Positions 53,077 to 62,606 are shown, counted from the stretch's first letter. The stretch: DNA of 64,000 bases from Siccibacter turicensis LMG 23730 (GCF_000463155.2 NZ_AWFZ01000042.1:1-64000), one strand, 5' to 3'. Made by a program: numbers and translations. Notes: generated by a model from the sequence alone, not told the origin.

Positions 53077-55749
53077 ATGTTCAACAAAGCAAGTGCCATT
53101 ACTACGCTGAATTCGAATGCAGCGGTCATCGCCAGAAATAATGAAAATCGCTTCAAGCGTGGTCTGGATGACCACCTGAAATATGGACAGTCGCAGTGCG
53201 CTCATTATGTCAAAATTGCATTAATTCAGGGCGGCGCGTCCTCCAGCCATTCAGGAATTAACTCGGCTAAAGATTACGGTCCGTGGCTTGAGGAAAATAA
53301 TTTCAAGGTCGTGGACAGCGCAACAACCGTCCATGCAGGAAATGTATTTTCCATCTCAGGGCAGCAGGCTGGGGATGTTGTTGTTATTCAGGCCGCACCA
53401 GGCCATGTACATGGTCACATGGCTATGTTTAATGGGACAAAATGGGTCTCCGACTTTGTCCAGGACAAAGGCTTTTACCCGGCACAAGCCTATCGAACCA
53501 ACAACATTGCTTATAAGCTTTACCGTTACTCTCACAACAGTAGCCCGGCTCCGGAGGCATCGGCTTCCCAAAAAGGAAAAATCAAAATAGTCTGGCCGAT
53601 CCCTTCTGACAACCGAGGAAATGAATTTGGTAGTCAGGAGGATATCCTTTCACATCTGGGTGGGGAGTCAACCGGACAGTACGCGATAGGCCGTAGCGGG
53701 ATGTGGCACGGCGGTATTCATATTACCCATACCACAACGCCGTGGTGTGCTCTCAGTGGCAAAGCACTTCTGGAGGCATTCGATTTCCCGGTTCCCTTTA
53801 AAGGTGAGCAGGCGATTCGATGCATGGCTGATGGGGAAGTCGTTGCTTATCGTGTCTGCAGGGATTATCTGACGCTAGGCTGGGAATCTGGTCCGCTGAG
53901 TTTTTCGGGGTCATTTGTCCTGGTAAAACACTATATTCAACCCAGTGAGAAAGAGTCCAGCGGACTGCATTTCTACACCCTGTATATGCATCTTGCGCCG
54001 TATTCTGCCTATGAAAGTGCCAAAAAAACCCACTGGATAACTCAGGATACGCTCTCTGGATATTCAGAAGCCGACTGGTTGATTATGGATTTGAGCCGCA
54101 GCGACCAGAGGCCAGCGAGTGCAGGCAATGTCAACAAAGGGACCCCTGTTACCTGGGATGCCTCAGATACTTCTCTCACCGCCACCCAGGGTGGACGTAC
54201 TTATGGACTGGCAACGCTGAATGCTGACAGCGGAAAGCTGAAATCGGGCCAAAGAGTCTGGATGCTGGTCGACAATAACAACATTAAACCGGCGCCGGGA
54301 AGTGGCCCTGGTTGGTGGGATCATTTGGTTCCACCAGCAAAAGAAGTCATGGTATTCGATAAAACAGTCAGTCTCAGTTCACCTCTCCCTGTCAAGGCCG
54401 GTGACTCAATTGGGCACATGGGCTATTACCAGGCACCAAAGGATGGGGGTTATGAGGCACGATACCAGGTACATATCGAATGCACGAGCATGGATGATAA
54501 TCTGGAGAAATTCCTGACCAACCCAGAAAAAGTGGGGGAGCAAAACCCACTCTGGCTGAAGTACTCTCCGGGCCTTGCGGTGTACAAAAAAGATGTTGCA
54601 ACAGGAACATTCACAAAGGATACAAGGGTAACAACCAGAGCGGGGACCCTTCCACTGAGTCAGGTGCAAACGGAAGTCGATAAGTCGACCAAACAGGAAT
54701 ACTGGCAGCTGCGGCCAGAAAATGCCTATGTCCCCAAAGGCCAGGAAGAACCTGAACTTCTGTCACAGTATGACCTGGCAAAGCTGGGATTCAGGACTGA
54801 AACCGCAGAGCCGGCAAGCTTTGATTACCTGGATGGAAAAAACCAGCCTGTTGGATTCTTCCGCAGTCTTATCAACTCGCTCTACGAGGCTGCGACAGGT
54901 GATACGCGAACCAGCCATGCGCTGGTTAAACATAATTATCAGCGCCTGCTGGATAAAATCGACAGTGGAAGTGATCGTTATTCTCCAATGGAATACTGGC
55001 GAGCGCTCCACAATCCCGACTATCGTGACGTCATTCAGAAAACAATCGTCAAACATCCCAGCGACTGGTACTTCAAAAAAGGCGATGCTATCTGGCAACC
55101 ATTCCTTAATGCACTGAAGAAAGATGCTCCTGAATGGAAGAACTACAGTGAAGATTTTCTTGATAAAATGGCATGGATGCAGGATGTCACCACGGAGAAA
55201 TTAGGGCCTTCATTATGGCATATGCATCCAGTAATGTTCCTTGGCGCTCTAAAACTACGACATGATATAGACTGGAGCAAACTGACCAAACAACAGTTTA
55301 CTGATGCAGTTTACGAAGCCGCTCTAAAAGAACAAGAAAAATCAGGAATTCCAGCGGCAATAACAACTGCTCAGGCCATTGATGAATCGGGGTATGGGCG
55401 TAAGGTTCCAGTTGATTTAAACAATAAGACATATAGTTTCAATCTCTTTGGAATAAAAGCTAAAAGTGGTCAGAAATTTGTTGAAATATGGACCACTGAA
55501 CATATCAATGGGAGTAACATTAAAATTAAGGATAAATTTGCGGCATATGACTCTTTTGATGAAAGCATAGCCGACAGAACAAGATTTTTAACTGAGAACA
55601 AGAGATACGCCTCACTATTTGAGAGCGATGATCCTGAAAAATGGGCTCATGGCCTTCAGAATAAAGGATATGCCACAGACCCTAATTATGCTTCAAAGTT
55701 GATTTCTATAATGAAAGGTAGTTACATGAAAAGCAGAGGATTGAAATGA
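53077..55749 (+). CDS. Large multi-domain peptidoglycan hydrolase, T6SS-2 effector
   Basis: 890 residues from ATG 53077. Three enzyme-like parts are visible. (1) About 20-150, CHAP/NlpC-like: Cys41 in G-Q-S-Q-C-A-H-Y-V, and GDVVVIQAAPGHVHGHMAMFNG with His114, then W-V-S-D-F-V-Q. (2) About 200-400, M23-like: GMWHGGIHI (His211, His215), ADGEVVAYRV, LYMHLAP (His305). (3) About 736-890, GH73 glucosaminidase-like: AITTAQAIDESGYG (Glu770), FNLFGIKA, FAAYDSFDESIADRTRFL and YATDPNYASKLISIM. It could thus cut both peptide stems and glycan. There is no signal peptide, so delivery by VgrG/PAAR is expected. Exported candidates for immunity flank it. AT-rich relative to core genes. Confidence 0.85.
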   Translation: MFNKASAITTLNSNAAVIARNNENRFKRGLDDHLKYGQSQCAHYVKIALIQGGASSSHSGINSAKDYGPWLEENNFKVVDSATTVHAGNVFSISGQQAGDVVVIQAAPGHVHGHMAMFNGTKWVSDFVQDKGFYPAQAYRTNNIAYKLYRYSHNSSPAPEASASQKGKIKIVWPIPSDNRGNEFGSQEDILSHLGGESTGQYAIGRSGMWHGGIHITHTTTPWCALSGKALLEAFDFPVPFKGEQAIRCMADGEVVAYRVCRDYLTLGWESGPLSFSGSFVLVKHYIQPSEKESSGLHFYTLYMHLAPYSAYESAKKTHWITQDTLSGYSEADWLIMDLSRSDQRPASAGNVNKGTPVTWDASDTSLTATQGGRTYGLATLNADSGKLKSGQRVWMLVDNNNIKPAPGSGPGWWDHLVPPAKEVMVFDKTVSLSSPLPVKAGDSIGHMGYYQAPKDGGYEARYQVHIECTSMDDNLEKFLTNPEKVGEQNPLWLKYSPGLAVYKKDVATGTFTKDTRVTTRAGTLPLSQVQTEVDKSTKQEYWQLRPENAYVPKGQEEPELLSQYDLAKLGFRTETAEPASFDYLDGKNQPVGFFRSLINSLYEAATGDTRTSHALVKHNYQRLLDKIDSGSDRYSPMEYWRALHNPDYRDVIQKTIVKHPSDWYFKKGDAIWQPFLNALKKDAPEWKNYSEDFLDKMAWMQDVTTEKLGPSLWHMHPVMFLGALKLRHDIDWSKLTKQQFTDAVYEAALKEQEKSGIPAAITTAQAIDESGYGRKVPVDLNNKTYSFNLFGIKAKSGQKFVEIWTTEHINGSNIKIKDKFAAYDSFDESIADRTRFLTENKRYASLFESDDPEKWAHGLQNKGYATDPNYASKLISIMKGSYMKSRGLK

Positions 55750-56351
55750 TTAAAATAATGCTATCCATCTTATTATATGGTTTTTGTTGCTATTCCTATG
55801 CTAACGATTTTTGTTCCGATCTGTCCAGAACAGCCGAGAAGGAGCAAGCATATGTAGATCATTCTATGAATTTATTTAAGGTTGTATCGAAAACCAGACT
55901 TTACTTCAATAGCGCACCAAGTAAACGATGCAAGATTAGCAATTTATTTTTAGTTAATGGTGATGTTGTTTCAGGATACACCACACTTAATGGATATTTG
56001 TTTGCTTCATACTTCAAGAAAAATGGCGATTCAGTTGATGGGTGGCTTAAATTATCAGATTTAAAAAATACTGGATATACAAGTGGTCCTTCAAGTGACG
56101 AACAAACGGCTTTTAATATTATTCCAGATGTCATTAAGAAGAACGCACTGGCTACAGCACCTGAAGAATGTATCAACATCAGTGGAGATGACACTGACAA
56201 TAAATACTACAAATTCGCTATAACTAAAAAAGCACTTGAAGAATGTAAAGACGTGCAGCTTACTCCTTTTAGCATCTTGGTTAAAAAAGGGACTCAAGAA
56301 ATTTACACAAACCAAGGGGATGAAATCGATAAATTTCACCCAATTGAATAA
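55746..56351 (+). CDS. Exported protein, immunity candidate for the large hydrolase
   Basis: 201 residues; its ATG overlaps the hydrolase stop (ATGA), the tight link seen in effector-immunity pairs. A signal peptide runs to about residue 19 (YSYA-NDF). The middle has SGYTTLNGYLFASYFKKNGDSVDGWLKLSDL, reminiscent of an SH3-like fold that could cover a wall-binding site. Four or more cysteines (C22, about C63, C142, C167) suggest disulfides. Family not recognised; strongly AT-rich. Confidence 0.7.
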   Translation: MIKIMLSILLYGFCCYSYANDFCSDLSRTAEKEQAYVDHSMNLFKVVSKTRLYFNSAPSKRCKISNLFLVNGDVVSGYTTLNGYLFASYFKKNGDSVDGWLKLSDLKNTGYTSGPSSDEQTAFNIIPDVIKKNALATAPEECINISGDDTDNKYYKFAITKKALEECKDVQLTPFSILVKKGTQEIYTNQGDEIDKFHPIE

Positions 56352-56404
56352 CTTGCTGATTTTAATGAAGAAAAAATAATATGCCTGCATGAGCCTTAGA
56401 TATA

Positions 56405-56956
56405 ATGGAATTTACGATAGATCATTTAGGCAAACGGGCAACCTGGAGCTTACAAAATAAGATCGCATGGGGTGCTAAAGTTTCAAAAGAATTTAAGCTT
56501 AAGGTTATTGAAGTTTGTGAACGACTGGAAATAAATCCAGATTATTTGATGTCATGTATGGCATTTGAAACAGGAGAAACCTTTTCCCCAAGCGTTAAAA
56601 ATCCAAATGGAAGTGCTACTGGCCTGATACAATTTATGTCGAATACTGCGCGGTCTTTAGGCACGACAACTAATGAATTGGCTGGCATGACCTCGGTTGA
56701 ACAAATGGATTATGTGGAAAAATATTTTAAACCGTACACTGGAAAGATTAAAACAATTGAAGATGTTTGTATGGTTATATTCTGTCCCAGGGCTGTAGGG
56801 AAACCAGATAGTTACATTCTGTATGATGAAGGGAGAAGCTATAATGATAATAAATGCTTAGACCTGAATAAAGATAATGCAATAACAAAATATGAAGCAG
56901 GTTTTAAAGTAAGAGAGAAATTAAAATTAGGAATGAAAGAAGGATGTAGAGGTTAA
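56405..56956 (+). CDS. Small lysozyme/transglycosylase-like T6SS-2 effector
   Basis: 183 residues without a signal peptide. The segment NPDYLMSCMAFETGETFSP holds a probable catalytic Glu55, and GSATGLIQFM follows 15 residues later, as in SLT/lysozyme folds. Near the C-terminus DLNKDNAITKYE (153-164) has the spacing of an EF-hand calcium loop. It would cleave glycan strands in the periplasm of a target cell. The ribosome site is poor, so the start is less certain. It is followed one base later by an exported partner gene. AT-rich. Confidence 0.8.
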   Translation: MEFTIDHLGKRATWSLQNKIAWGAKVSKEFKLKVIEVCERLEINPDYLMSCMAFETGETFSPSVKNPNGSATGLIQFMSNTARSLGTTTNELAGMTSVEQMDYVEKYFKPYTGKIKTIEDVCMVIFCPRAVGKPDSYILYDEGRSYNDNKCLDLNKDNAITKYEAGFKVREKLKLGMKEGCRG

Positions 56957-56957
56957 C

Positions 56958-57401
56958 ATGAGAAAAAAACTGTTTTTGATAGTTACACTTTTGCCTATGT
57001 ATGGCATGGCCAACAGTTTCGACTTGCCCACAGTTCACTCAATAAAAAATGGAACCCAATGTGAAATATCTTTTAATGATAAAGTTGTTTCGAGGCATGA
57101 GTGTGTGTATGAATCTCCTTCCTATTTGACATCTTACTCTCTCCTTGCTGACTCTTGGACTGGAGTTTGGATATTCCAGGATTCCCCAATGGGAAATGCT
57201 TGTGAGGCTGGAGCAATAAGAATTATCTCCATGGATTCTGAAAATAAAATTCAGGTGCATAAGCCAATAGATTACTGCATGGGGGCTGTTGTGGTTAACA
57301 ATGACGGTGATAAAGTCAAAATTAATATTCAAGATGGTAATGATTCTAAAAATTCTGAGGTGTGGATATTTAAAGACAACAAACTCGCGAAGCTAAAATA
57401 G
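56958..57401 (+). CDS. Exported protein, immunity candidate for the lysozyme-like effector
   Basis: 147 residues with a signal peptide (about 1-18, GMA-NSF). The mature part has four cysteines (about C34, C46, C79, C104) that could form two disulfides, and beta-strand patterns such as SWTGVWIFQDSPMGNACEAGAIRIISM. It starts one base after the lysozyme-like gene, so co-expression is nearly certain. The inhibitor role is inferred from position and export. AT-rich; family not recognised. Confidence 0.72.
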   Translation: MRKKLFLIVTLLPMYGMANSFDLPTVHSIKNGTQCEISFNDKVVSRHECVYESPSYLTSYSLLADSWTGVWIFQDSPMGNACEAGAIRIISMDSENKIQVHKPIDYCMGAVVVNNDGDKVKINIQDGNDSKNSEVWIFKDNKLAKLK

Positions 57402-57614
57402 CCACACTTCTTATAACTACTGGTCGACTTGATATGTTTTTTCACAATTGTATGATTAATTATCTTTATCAGTTGATGGAGCGTGAGTTTATAACATAAA
57501 CACTTCAGTATTCAATGGGTTAAACGACTTTTGCAATAAATTAAAAACTAATAAAATATCCTTATATTTTTATACTGACGCTATCATTTGAATATTCATG
57601 AAAGGTTAAACGTA

Positions 57615-57878
57615 ATGCTCCAGATTATCCGCAAAGGCGATAAAACCACTCATGGCGGCTCGGTGCTGACCGCTTCTGAAACGATGAAATTCGGCGGTAT
57701 TGGCGTTGCCCGTAAAGGCGACAAAGTGTCATGCCCGATTCTGGGACATGGCCCTACAACCATCGTAGAAGGAAACCCTGATTACCTTGATCATGGTATC
57801 CCGGTAGCCTTTCACGGTCACAAATGTGCCTGTGGTTGCACATTGATCAGTTCATTTGCCGCAGCAAAGGTTGCCTGA
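57615..57878 (+). CDS. PAAR-domain spike tip protein, T6SS-2
   Basis: 87 residues from ATG 57615. It begins IRKGDKTTHGGSVLTAS, continues with GVARKGDKVSCPILGHGPTTIVEG and ends with HGHKCACGCTLISS, so the His/Cys metal ligands of the PAAR tip are all present. No toxin domain is fused. Base composition returns to host-like here, marking the right edge of the AT-rich island. The gap before it (57402-57614) is AT-rich and holds nothing I can name. Confidence 0.92.
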   Translation: MLQIIRKGDKTTHGGSVLTASETMKFGGIGVARKGDKVSCPILGHGPTTIVEGNPDYLDHGIPVAFHGHKCACGCTLISSFAAAKVA

Positions 57879-57880
57879 TT

Positions 57881-59089
57881 ATGCCCGTCTGGCTGGATGC
57901 CATCCCTGAAAAGGCTCCTAAGGTAGCGCGTCCCGGCACCGGCCGTTGGCTGCTCTTCCTCGCGTTTGTCATGCTGGGGGGCATAGCGCTCACGCTATGG
58001 GGCTGGACGTCAGAGCGAACCGGCTTTGTCTTCTGGTTCACCGCTCTGGGTCTCCCGTTTTGCACCTGGGGGCTTATTTTCGGCTTACGCCGGTTTGCCT
58101 ACAAAGCCGAACAGGTGGGGGCCGAGTCCCGTAATGTCGAGCGAGAAGCGCTTATTGACAGTGAAATTCTACGCGGTCAGCGCTGCGCCTGGATCCTCGG
58201 TACTTACATTCAGGCCCCGGCCGGAAACAAAACCGATGACCTGCTTGAGGCAATGAAAGTCGCAGCCCCCGCTATCGACTTCTCCCACCCGAGAGGATGT
58301 GACAAACCGGTCAGATACGCGGCATTAACAGAATACCAGTCTGATTTAACAAAGGCCCTGACGGCTGCGGTGACAAAACTAACCACGCGTGTTGAAGGGA
58401 TCGTTCAGCCGCTTCCGCCGGAGCTGCCGTGCTGGCTGGTGCTGGATTGTGATAACGACCTGTACCCCTTGATTGAAGAGCAGCTTAAGGCCGATCTATC
58501 ACTAAAGACCGGCAGGATTTTTCGCCTGATGTCCGGAAAAGGGCTGGGGGCGTTTGATGCCTGGCTGGACAAGCGATGGGACAACCCGGGCATTCTGGTT
58601 GCCATCACGCTGTCGTTACCGGCGTCTCCCCGGGAAGATGACGCAGATGCCGTCTCGATGGTGGTATTGAGCAACCGTAAAGCCCACGCCTGGCCGGATG
58701 CACTCCGCCTTAGTCGCCCCGAAAGGGGAGCAGAAACAACGCTCACAAAGACACTCACCCGGGCGTTGCTCTGGGCGAAGACCAGCCCCGATGAACTCAA
58801 AGGAAGCTGGATCTCCGGTCCTACATTGACCTCTGGAAGCGGCTGGAATAATGCCTGCGAGCAGAGCGGGGTGGCATTTAGCCTTTCAGAGGACAACTTC
58901 AGTATCGATCCAGTGCTGGGATACACAGGCCATGCGGCTCCATGGCTGGCTATCACGCTTGCCAATGCTGACGCTGGACACCGAGGCCCACAGGTTATCG
59001 CCGCACAACCCGCCGCTGACAAGGACGACATCTGGGTCGCCGTCATCACCAAAGAAGAAGTTCGCAAGGAATCGCCTAAGAATGTCTAA
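57881..59089 (+). CDS. T6SS-2 cluster membrane protein of unknown function
   Basis: 402 residues from ATG 57881, two bases after the PAAR stop. Two membrane helices near the N-terminus (about 23-43 and 50-70: LLFLAFVMLGGIALTLWGW, FWFTALGLPFCTWGLIFGL) are followed by a soluble domain with CWLVLDCDNDLYPLIEEQL, LMSGKGLGAFDAWLDKRWDNPGILVAITLSLP and DAVSMVVLSNRKA. I do not know its function. Genes of this kind sit between PAAR and tssM in enteric T6SS clusters and may be a scaffold partner of TssM. Overlaps tssM by eight bases. Confidence 0.75.
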   Translation: MPVWLDAIPEKAPKVARPGTGRWLLFLAFVMLGGIALTLWGWTSERTGFVFWFTALGLPFCTWGLIFGLRRFAYKAEQVGAESRNVEREALIDSEILRGQRCAWILGTYIQAPAGNKTDDLLEAMKVAAPAIDFSHPRGCDKPVRYAALTEYQSDLTKALTAAVTKLTTRVEGIVQPLPPELPCWLVLDCDNDLYPLIEEQLKADLSLKTGRIFRLMSGKGLGAFDAWLDKRWDNPGILVAITLSLPASPREDDADAVSMVVLSNRKAHAWPDALRLSRPERGAETTLTKTLTRALLWAKTSPDELKGSWISGPTLTSGSGWNNACEQSGVAFSLSEDNFSIDPVLGYTGHAAPWLAITLANADAGHRGPQVIAAQPAADKDDIWVAVITKEEVRKESPKNV

Positions 59090-62000
59090 GGTAAAAGTAA
59101 AAACTCTCATCGGCTCGGTTGTGACTGTCGCTTTTTTCCTGACAGTCATCGTGGCATTTCTGTTTTATGCCTTTCCGGAAAGCGTGGCCTCAGCCACCGG
59201 CTTCGGTCCGTATGACGGCCAGCGCATACTCACATTCTGCGCCATACTGGTTGCCGCGATATTTTTACTCGGCTGGCTGATAGAGAAGGCTTTCGACCAC
59301 GCGGGTAAATCCGGGTTGTACTTCCACTGGGGGCAGAAAAAGTCTGAGAGTGCCGTTCCGGTGACGAACACCATCGCCAGTGAAGAAGACGACGAAGAAC
59401 CGGTTTTCAGTGAAGAGGCCGTGTCTGAGCACCTGCGCTTTCGCTATGGACGCCGCTGGAAGCGTAAAGTGCGTCTCCTTTTGGTTATGGGCAACCAGGA
59501 CGACGTTCACAAAGCTGCTCCGGGCCTGTGTCATGACCTCTGGCAGGAAGGCGACGGCAACGTACTGATTTATGGCGGTGACGCACAATCACTCCCGGAT
59601 GAGATCTTCCTGTCAAAACTGAAACGCTTGCGGCCCGATCACCCGCTTGATGGCATCATTCAGGTGATGAATACTTCAACCCTCCCGACGGATAGCGAAC
59701 GGGATGCCTTCTTGCGTTGCCGCCAGAAAGCAGACCATCTGCTTGGCTGGCAGGCCCCTGTCTGGCTGTGGTTGACAGACAAAGCGACAGGCGCTCAGCC
59801 GGACGCGGAAACGACGCCAGCAGGGGTTATTTTTGGCCCGGAAGGCACCGTAAAAGGGGCGCGTGGAGCGTTATCTACACTGGCGCAACGCCTGCAAAAA
59901 GCCGGTATGGCACAGGTACTGAATAATCCGGTACATGACGGCCTGCTTCAGCTCTCGTCCTGTCTGCAACACGAACTGAAAGCCAGTCTGAACGTATTAC
60001 TCAGTGGGCTGATGCAGGGTTCGGCGGCCTGGCGTTTACGCGGGGTCATGTTCAGTCCAGAACTGGCTGTTGCCGGAACGGTGCCGAACACACGTCTCGA
60101 CACCCCGACATGGAAGGCGGTCATTGATGACTGTGATTCCGTCAGCGGAAGAAAACTGGGCTTCAACGGGCTGAAGGTGCTGCGCTTAATCCTGCTTTCC
60201 CTGATTGTCTTATGGGGGGCAGGTACGCTGCTGTCGCTCGTCGTTAACCGGGCTCAGATTTATCAGGCACAGGAGACGGCAAGGCAGGCAGCGGATACTG
60301 CAAAACCACTCGCCGAACGCCTGCACAACCAGCTCATACTCCAGCAATCCATTGCCCGTTTGCAACATCGCGAGGCGACCGGCGCTCCATGGTACACCCG
60401 ATTTGGTCTTAATCAGGACGGCGACACGCTGGCCGCACTCTGGCCGCTGTATGCGAAAAATAACGCACGATTGATGAGGGATGGCACAGCAGAAAGTCTC
60501 AGACAGCAACTGAATGCCTTTGTACAACTGCCTCCTGCCAGTGATGCCCGTACACAAGGCACACAGCATACCTACGATGTGCTCAAAAGTTATCTGATGC
60601 TGGCCCGTCCGGACAAAGCGGACGCAGGCTGGCTGGCAAAAAACGTGCTGGCAGCCTGGCCGAAACGCCAGAATGTGCTGGATGGCACATGGCAGGACCT
60701 GGCACCCAAACTGCTGGGCTTTTATGCGCAGAACCTCCCGGCTCATCCGGAATGGAAAATTAAGCCCGACGCTGAATTAATCGGCACGGTCCGTCAGATC
60801 CTGCTCAAGCAGATAGGCCAGCGTAACGCTGAGGCCGGGCTCTACCAGGACATGCTTAAGCGCGTTGCCAGCAACTGGCCTGATTTAACGCTTGCCGACA
60901 TGACCGGCGACACCGATGCCTCAACGGTATTCAACACTGACGAAGTCGTCCCGGGAATGTTTACGCGCCAGGCCTGGGAAGAGCAGGTACAGGATGCGAT
61001 TAACGAGGTCGTCAAAACCCGCCGTGATGAAATCGACTGGGTACTGACGGATAAAGCCCAACAGACGGGGAGTGATATCTCCCCGGAAGCGCTGAAGGCC
61101 CGTCTGACAGAACGCTATTTTACCGATTTCGGTAATGCCTGGCTGAACATGGTCAACAGCATTCAGTGGCAGGAAGCCACGTCACTTTCAGAAGCGATTG
61201 CCCAGCTCAATCTGATCGGCGATGTCCGCCAGTCACCGCTGGTGGCACTGATGAACACGCTGGCCTGGCAGGGTAAAACAGGGCAGAAGGGCGAGGCACT
61301 GGCTGATTCGATAGTGGACTCAGCGAAAAAGCTGATCGGTCAGAAAAAAAATGCCAGACAGTTTATTGAACAGGCACAGGGCCCTAAAGGCCCGCTCGAT
61401 GGGGTATTTGGGCCGCTGATGGGTCTGATGGAAGGTAAAGAGGGCACCGGTAGCAACGGCAATCTCAGTTTCCAGTCCTGGCTGGCCCGTGTTACCCAGG
61501 TGCGACTGAAGCTTCAGCAGGTCACCAGTGCCCCGGATCCGCAGGCTATGTCGCAGATGCTGGCCCAGACCGTGTTTCAGGGGAAAGCCGTCGACCTGAC
61601 GGACACCCGCGATTACGGCAGTCTGGTTGCAGCAAGCCTTGGGCAGGAGTGGAATGGATTTGGCCAGTCGTTGTTTGTACAACCGCTGGATCTGGCCTGG
61701 CGGCAGGTACTTGCCCCTGCTGCGGGTAGCCTCAATGCCCGCTGGCAGACAACCATTGTCGATCAGTGGAATAAGGCCTTTGCGGGACGGTATCCGTTTA
61801 AAGCCACAGGCAGCGATGCCTCCCTGCCATTACTGGCTCAGTTCCTGCGTAGCGACTCGGGTCGAATCACGACCTTCCTGAAAACTAACCTTGGCGGGAT
61901 CCTTCACCAGGAGGGAAATCGCTGGGTCGTTGATCCTTCCGCAAGCCAGGGAATGGTAGTCAGCCCGGACTTCCTTCGCGCGCTTAACCAGCTGGCAGAA

Positions 62001-62453
62001 CTGTCAGATATCGTGTTCTCACAGAGCGATGCGGGTGTTCACTTCGAACTGATGGCGCGTCCTTCGCGGGATGTTGCCAGAGTGCAGCTTAACCTTGATG
62101 AACAACATCTGGACTACTTCAATCAGATGGAAAGCTGGCAGAGCTTCACCTGGCCGGGGAATACGTACTATCCAGGCGTGTCGCTCAGCTGGCGGAGTGT
62201 GAACAGCGGTATGCAGCTCTATGCTAACAACCAGGGCAACTGGGGTTTCATCCGCCTGCTGGACAAGGCCCTGATCACTCCACTCGATGCCAGCCGTACA
62301 CAGCTGGTGTGGATCACCGCCGATGGCAATCCTCTGAAGTTCGTCATGCGCAGCGAGCTGGGCGACGGTCCGCTTGCCTTACTGAAACTTCAGAACTTCA
62401 CACTGCCGGGAACGATCTTTAATGTTTCCTCTGGCGTAGAAGATCTTCAGTAA
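59082..62453 (+). CDS. tssM: T6SS-2 inner-membrane protein TssM (IcmF), no Walker A
   Basis: 1123 residues from ATG 59082, inside the end of the preceding gene; the frame is open further upstream but that is a shadow of the preceding gene. Membrane helices lie at about 8-30, 47-70 and 368-390. The region that holds GxxxxGK(S/T) in other TssM proteins reads L-L-L-V-M-G-N-Q-D-D-V-H-K-A-A-P-G, so no nucleotide-binding loop is seen. The periplasmic part shows family traits, including FNVSSGVEDLQ at the end. It joins TssL and a TssJ not seen in the window. Confidence 0.94.
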   Translation: MSKVKVKTLIGSVVTVAFFLTVIVAFLFYAFPESVASATGFGPYDGQRILTFCAILVAAIFLLGWLIEKAFDHAGKSGLYFHWGQKKSESAVPVTNTIASEEDDEEPVFSEEAVSEHLRFRYGRRWKRKVRLLLVMGNQDDVHKAAPGLCHDLWQEGDGNVLIYGGDAQSLPDEIFLSKLKRLRPDHPLDGIIQVMNTSTLPTDSERDAFLRCRQKADHLLGWQAPVWLWLTDKATGAQPDAETTPAGVIFGPEGTVKGARGALSTLAQRLQKAGMAQVLNNPVHDGLLQLSSCLQHELKASLNVLLSGLMQGSAAWRLRGVMFSPELAVAGTVPNTRLDTPTWKAVIDDCDSVSGRKLGFNGLKVLRLILLSLIVLWGAGTLLSLVVNRAQIYQAQETARQAADTAKPLAERLHNQLILQQSIARLQHREATGAPWYTRFGLNQDGDTLAALWPLYAKNNARLMRDGTAESLRQQLNAFVQLPPASDARTQGTQHTYDVLKSYLMLARPDKADAGWLAKNVLAAWPKRQNVLDGTWQDLAPKLLGFYAQNLPAHPEWKIKPDAELIGTVRQILLKQIGQRNAEAGLYQDMLKRVASNWPDLTLADMTGDTDASTVFNTDEVVPGMFTRQAWEEQVQDAINEVVKTRRDEIDWVLTDKAQQTGSDISPEALKARLTERYFTDFGNAWLNMVNSIQWQEATSLSEAIAQLNLIGDVRQSPLVALMNTLAWQGKTGQKGEALADSIVDSAKKLIGQKKNARQFIEQAQGPKGPLDGVFGPLMGLMEGKEGTGSNGNLSFQSWLARVTQVRLKLQQVTSAPDPQAMSQMLAQTVFQGKAVDLTDTRDYGSLVAASLGQEWNGFGQSLFVQPLDLAWRQVLAPAAGSLNARWQTTIVDQWNKAFAGRYPFKATGSDASLPLLAQFLRSDSGRITTFLKTNLGGILHQEGNRWVVDPSASQGMVVSPDFLRALNQLAELSDIVFSQSDAGVHFELMARPSRDVARVQLNLDEQHLDYFNQMESWQSFTWPGNTYYPGVSLSWRSVNSGMQLYANNQGNWGFIRLLDKALITPLDASRTQLVWITADGNPLKFVMRSELGDGPLALLKLQNFTLPGTIFNVSSGVEDLQ

Positions 62454-62606
62454 CCATGGGCGGGAAAATTCACCCGGCATTGGCTTTCGAAAGGCTGGTG
62501 GAAGCCAGGTCGCCAGGTATTTTCAGCAAAGTGGATAAGTGGCGGGAGACTGAATCACCGGCCCCCTGGCAGTTTATGACTTTTCGGCAGTGTCGGGCCT
62601 GGATCA

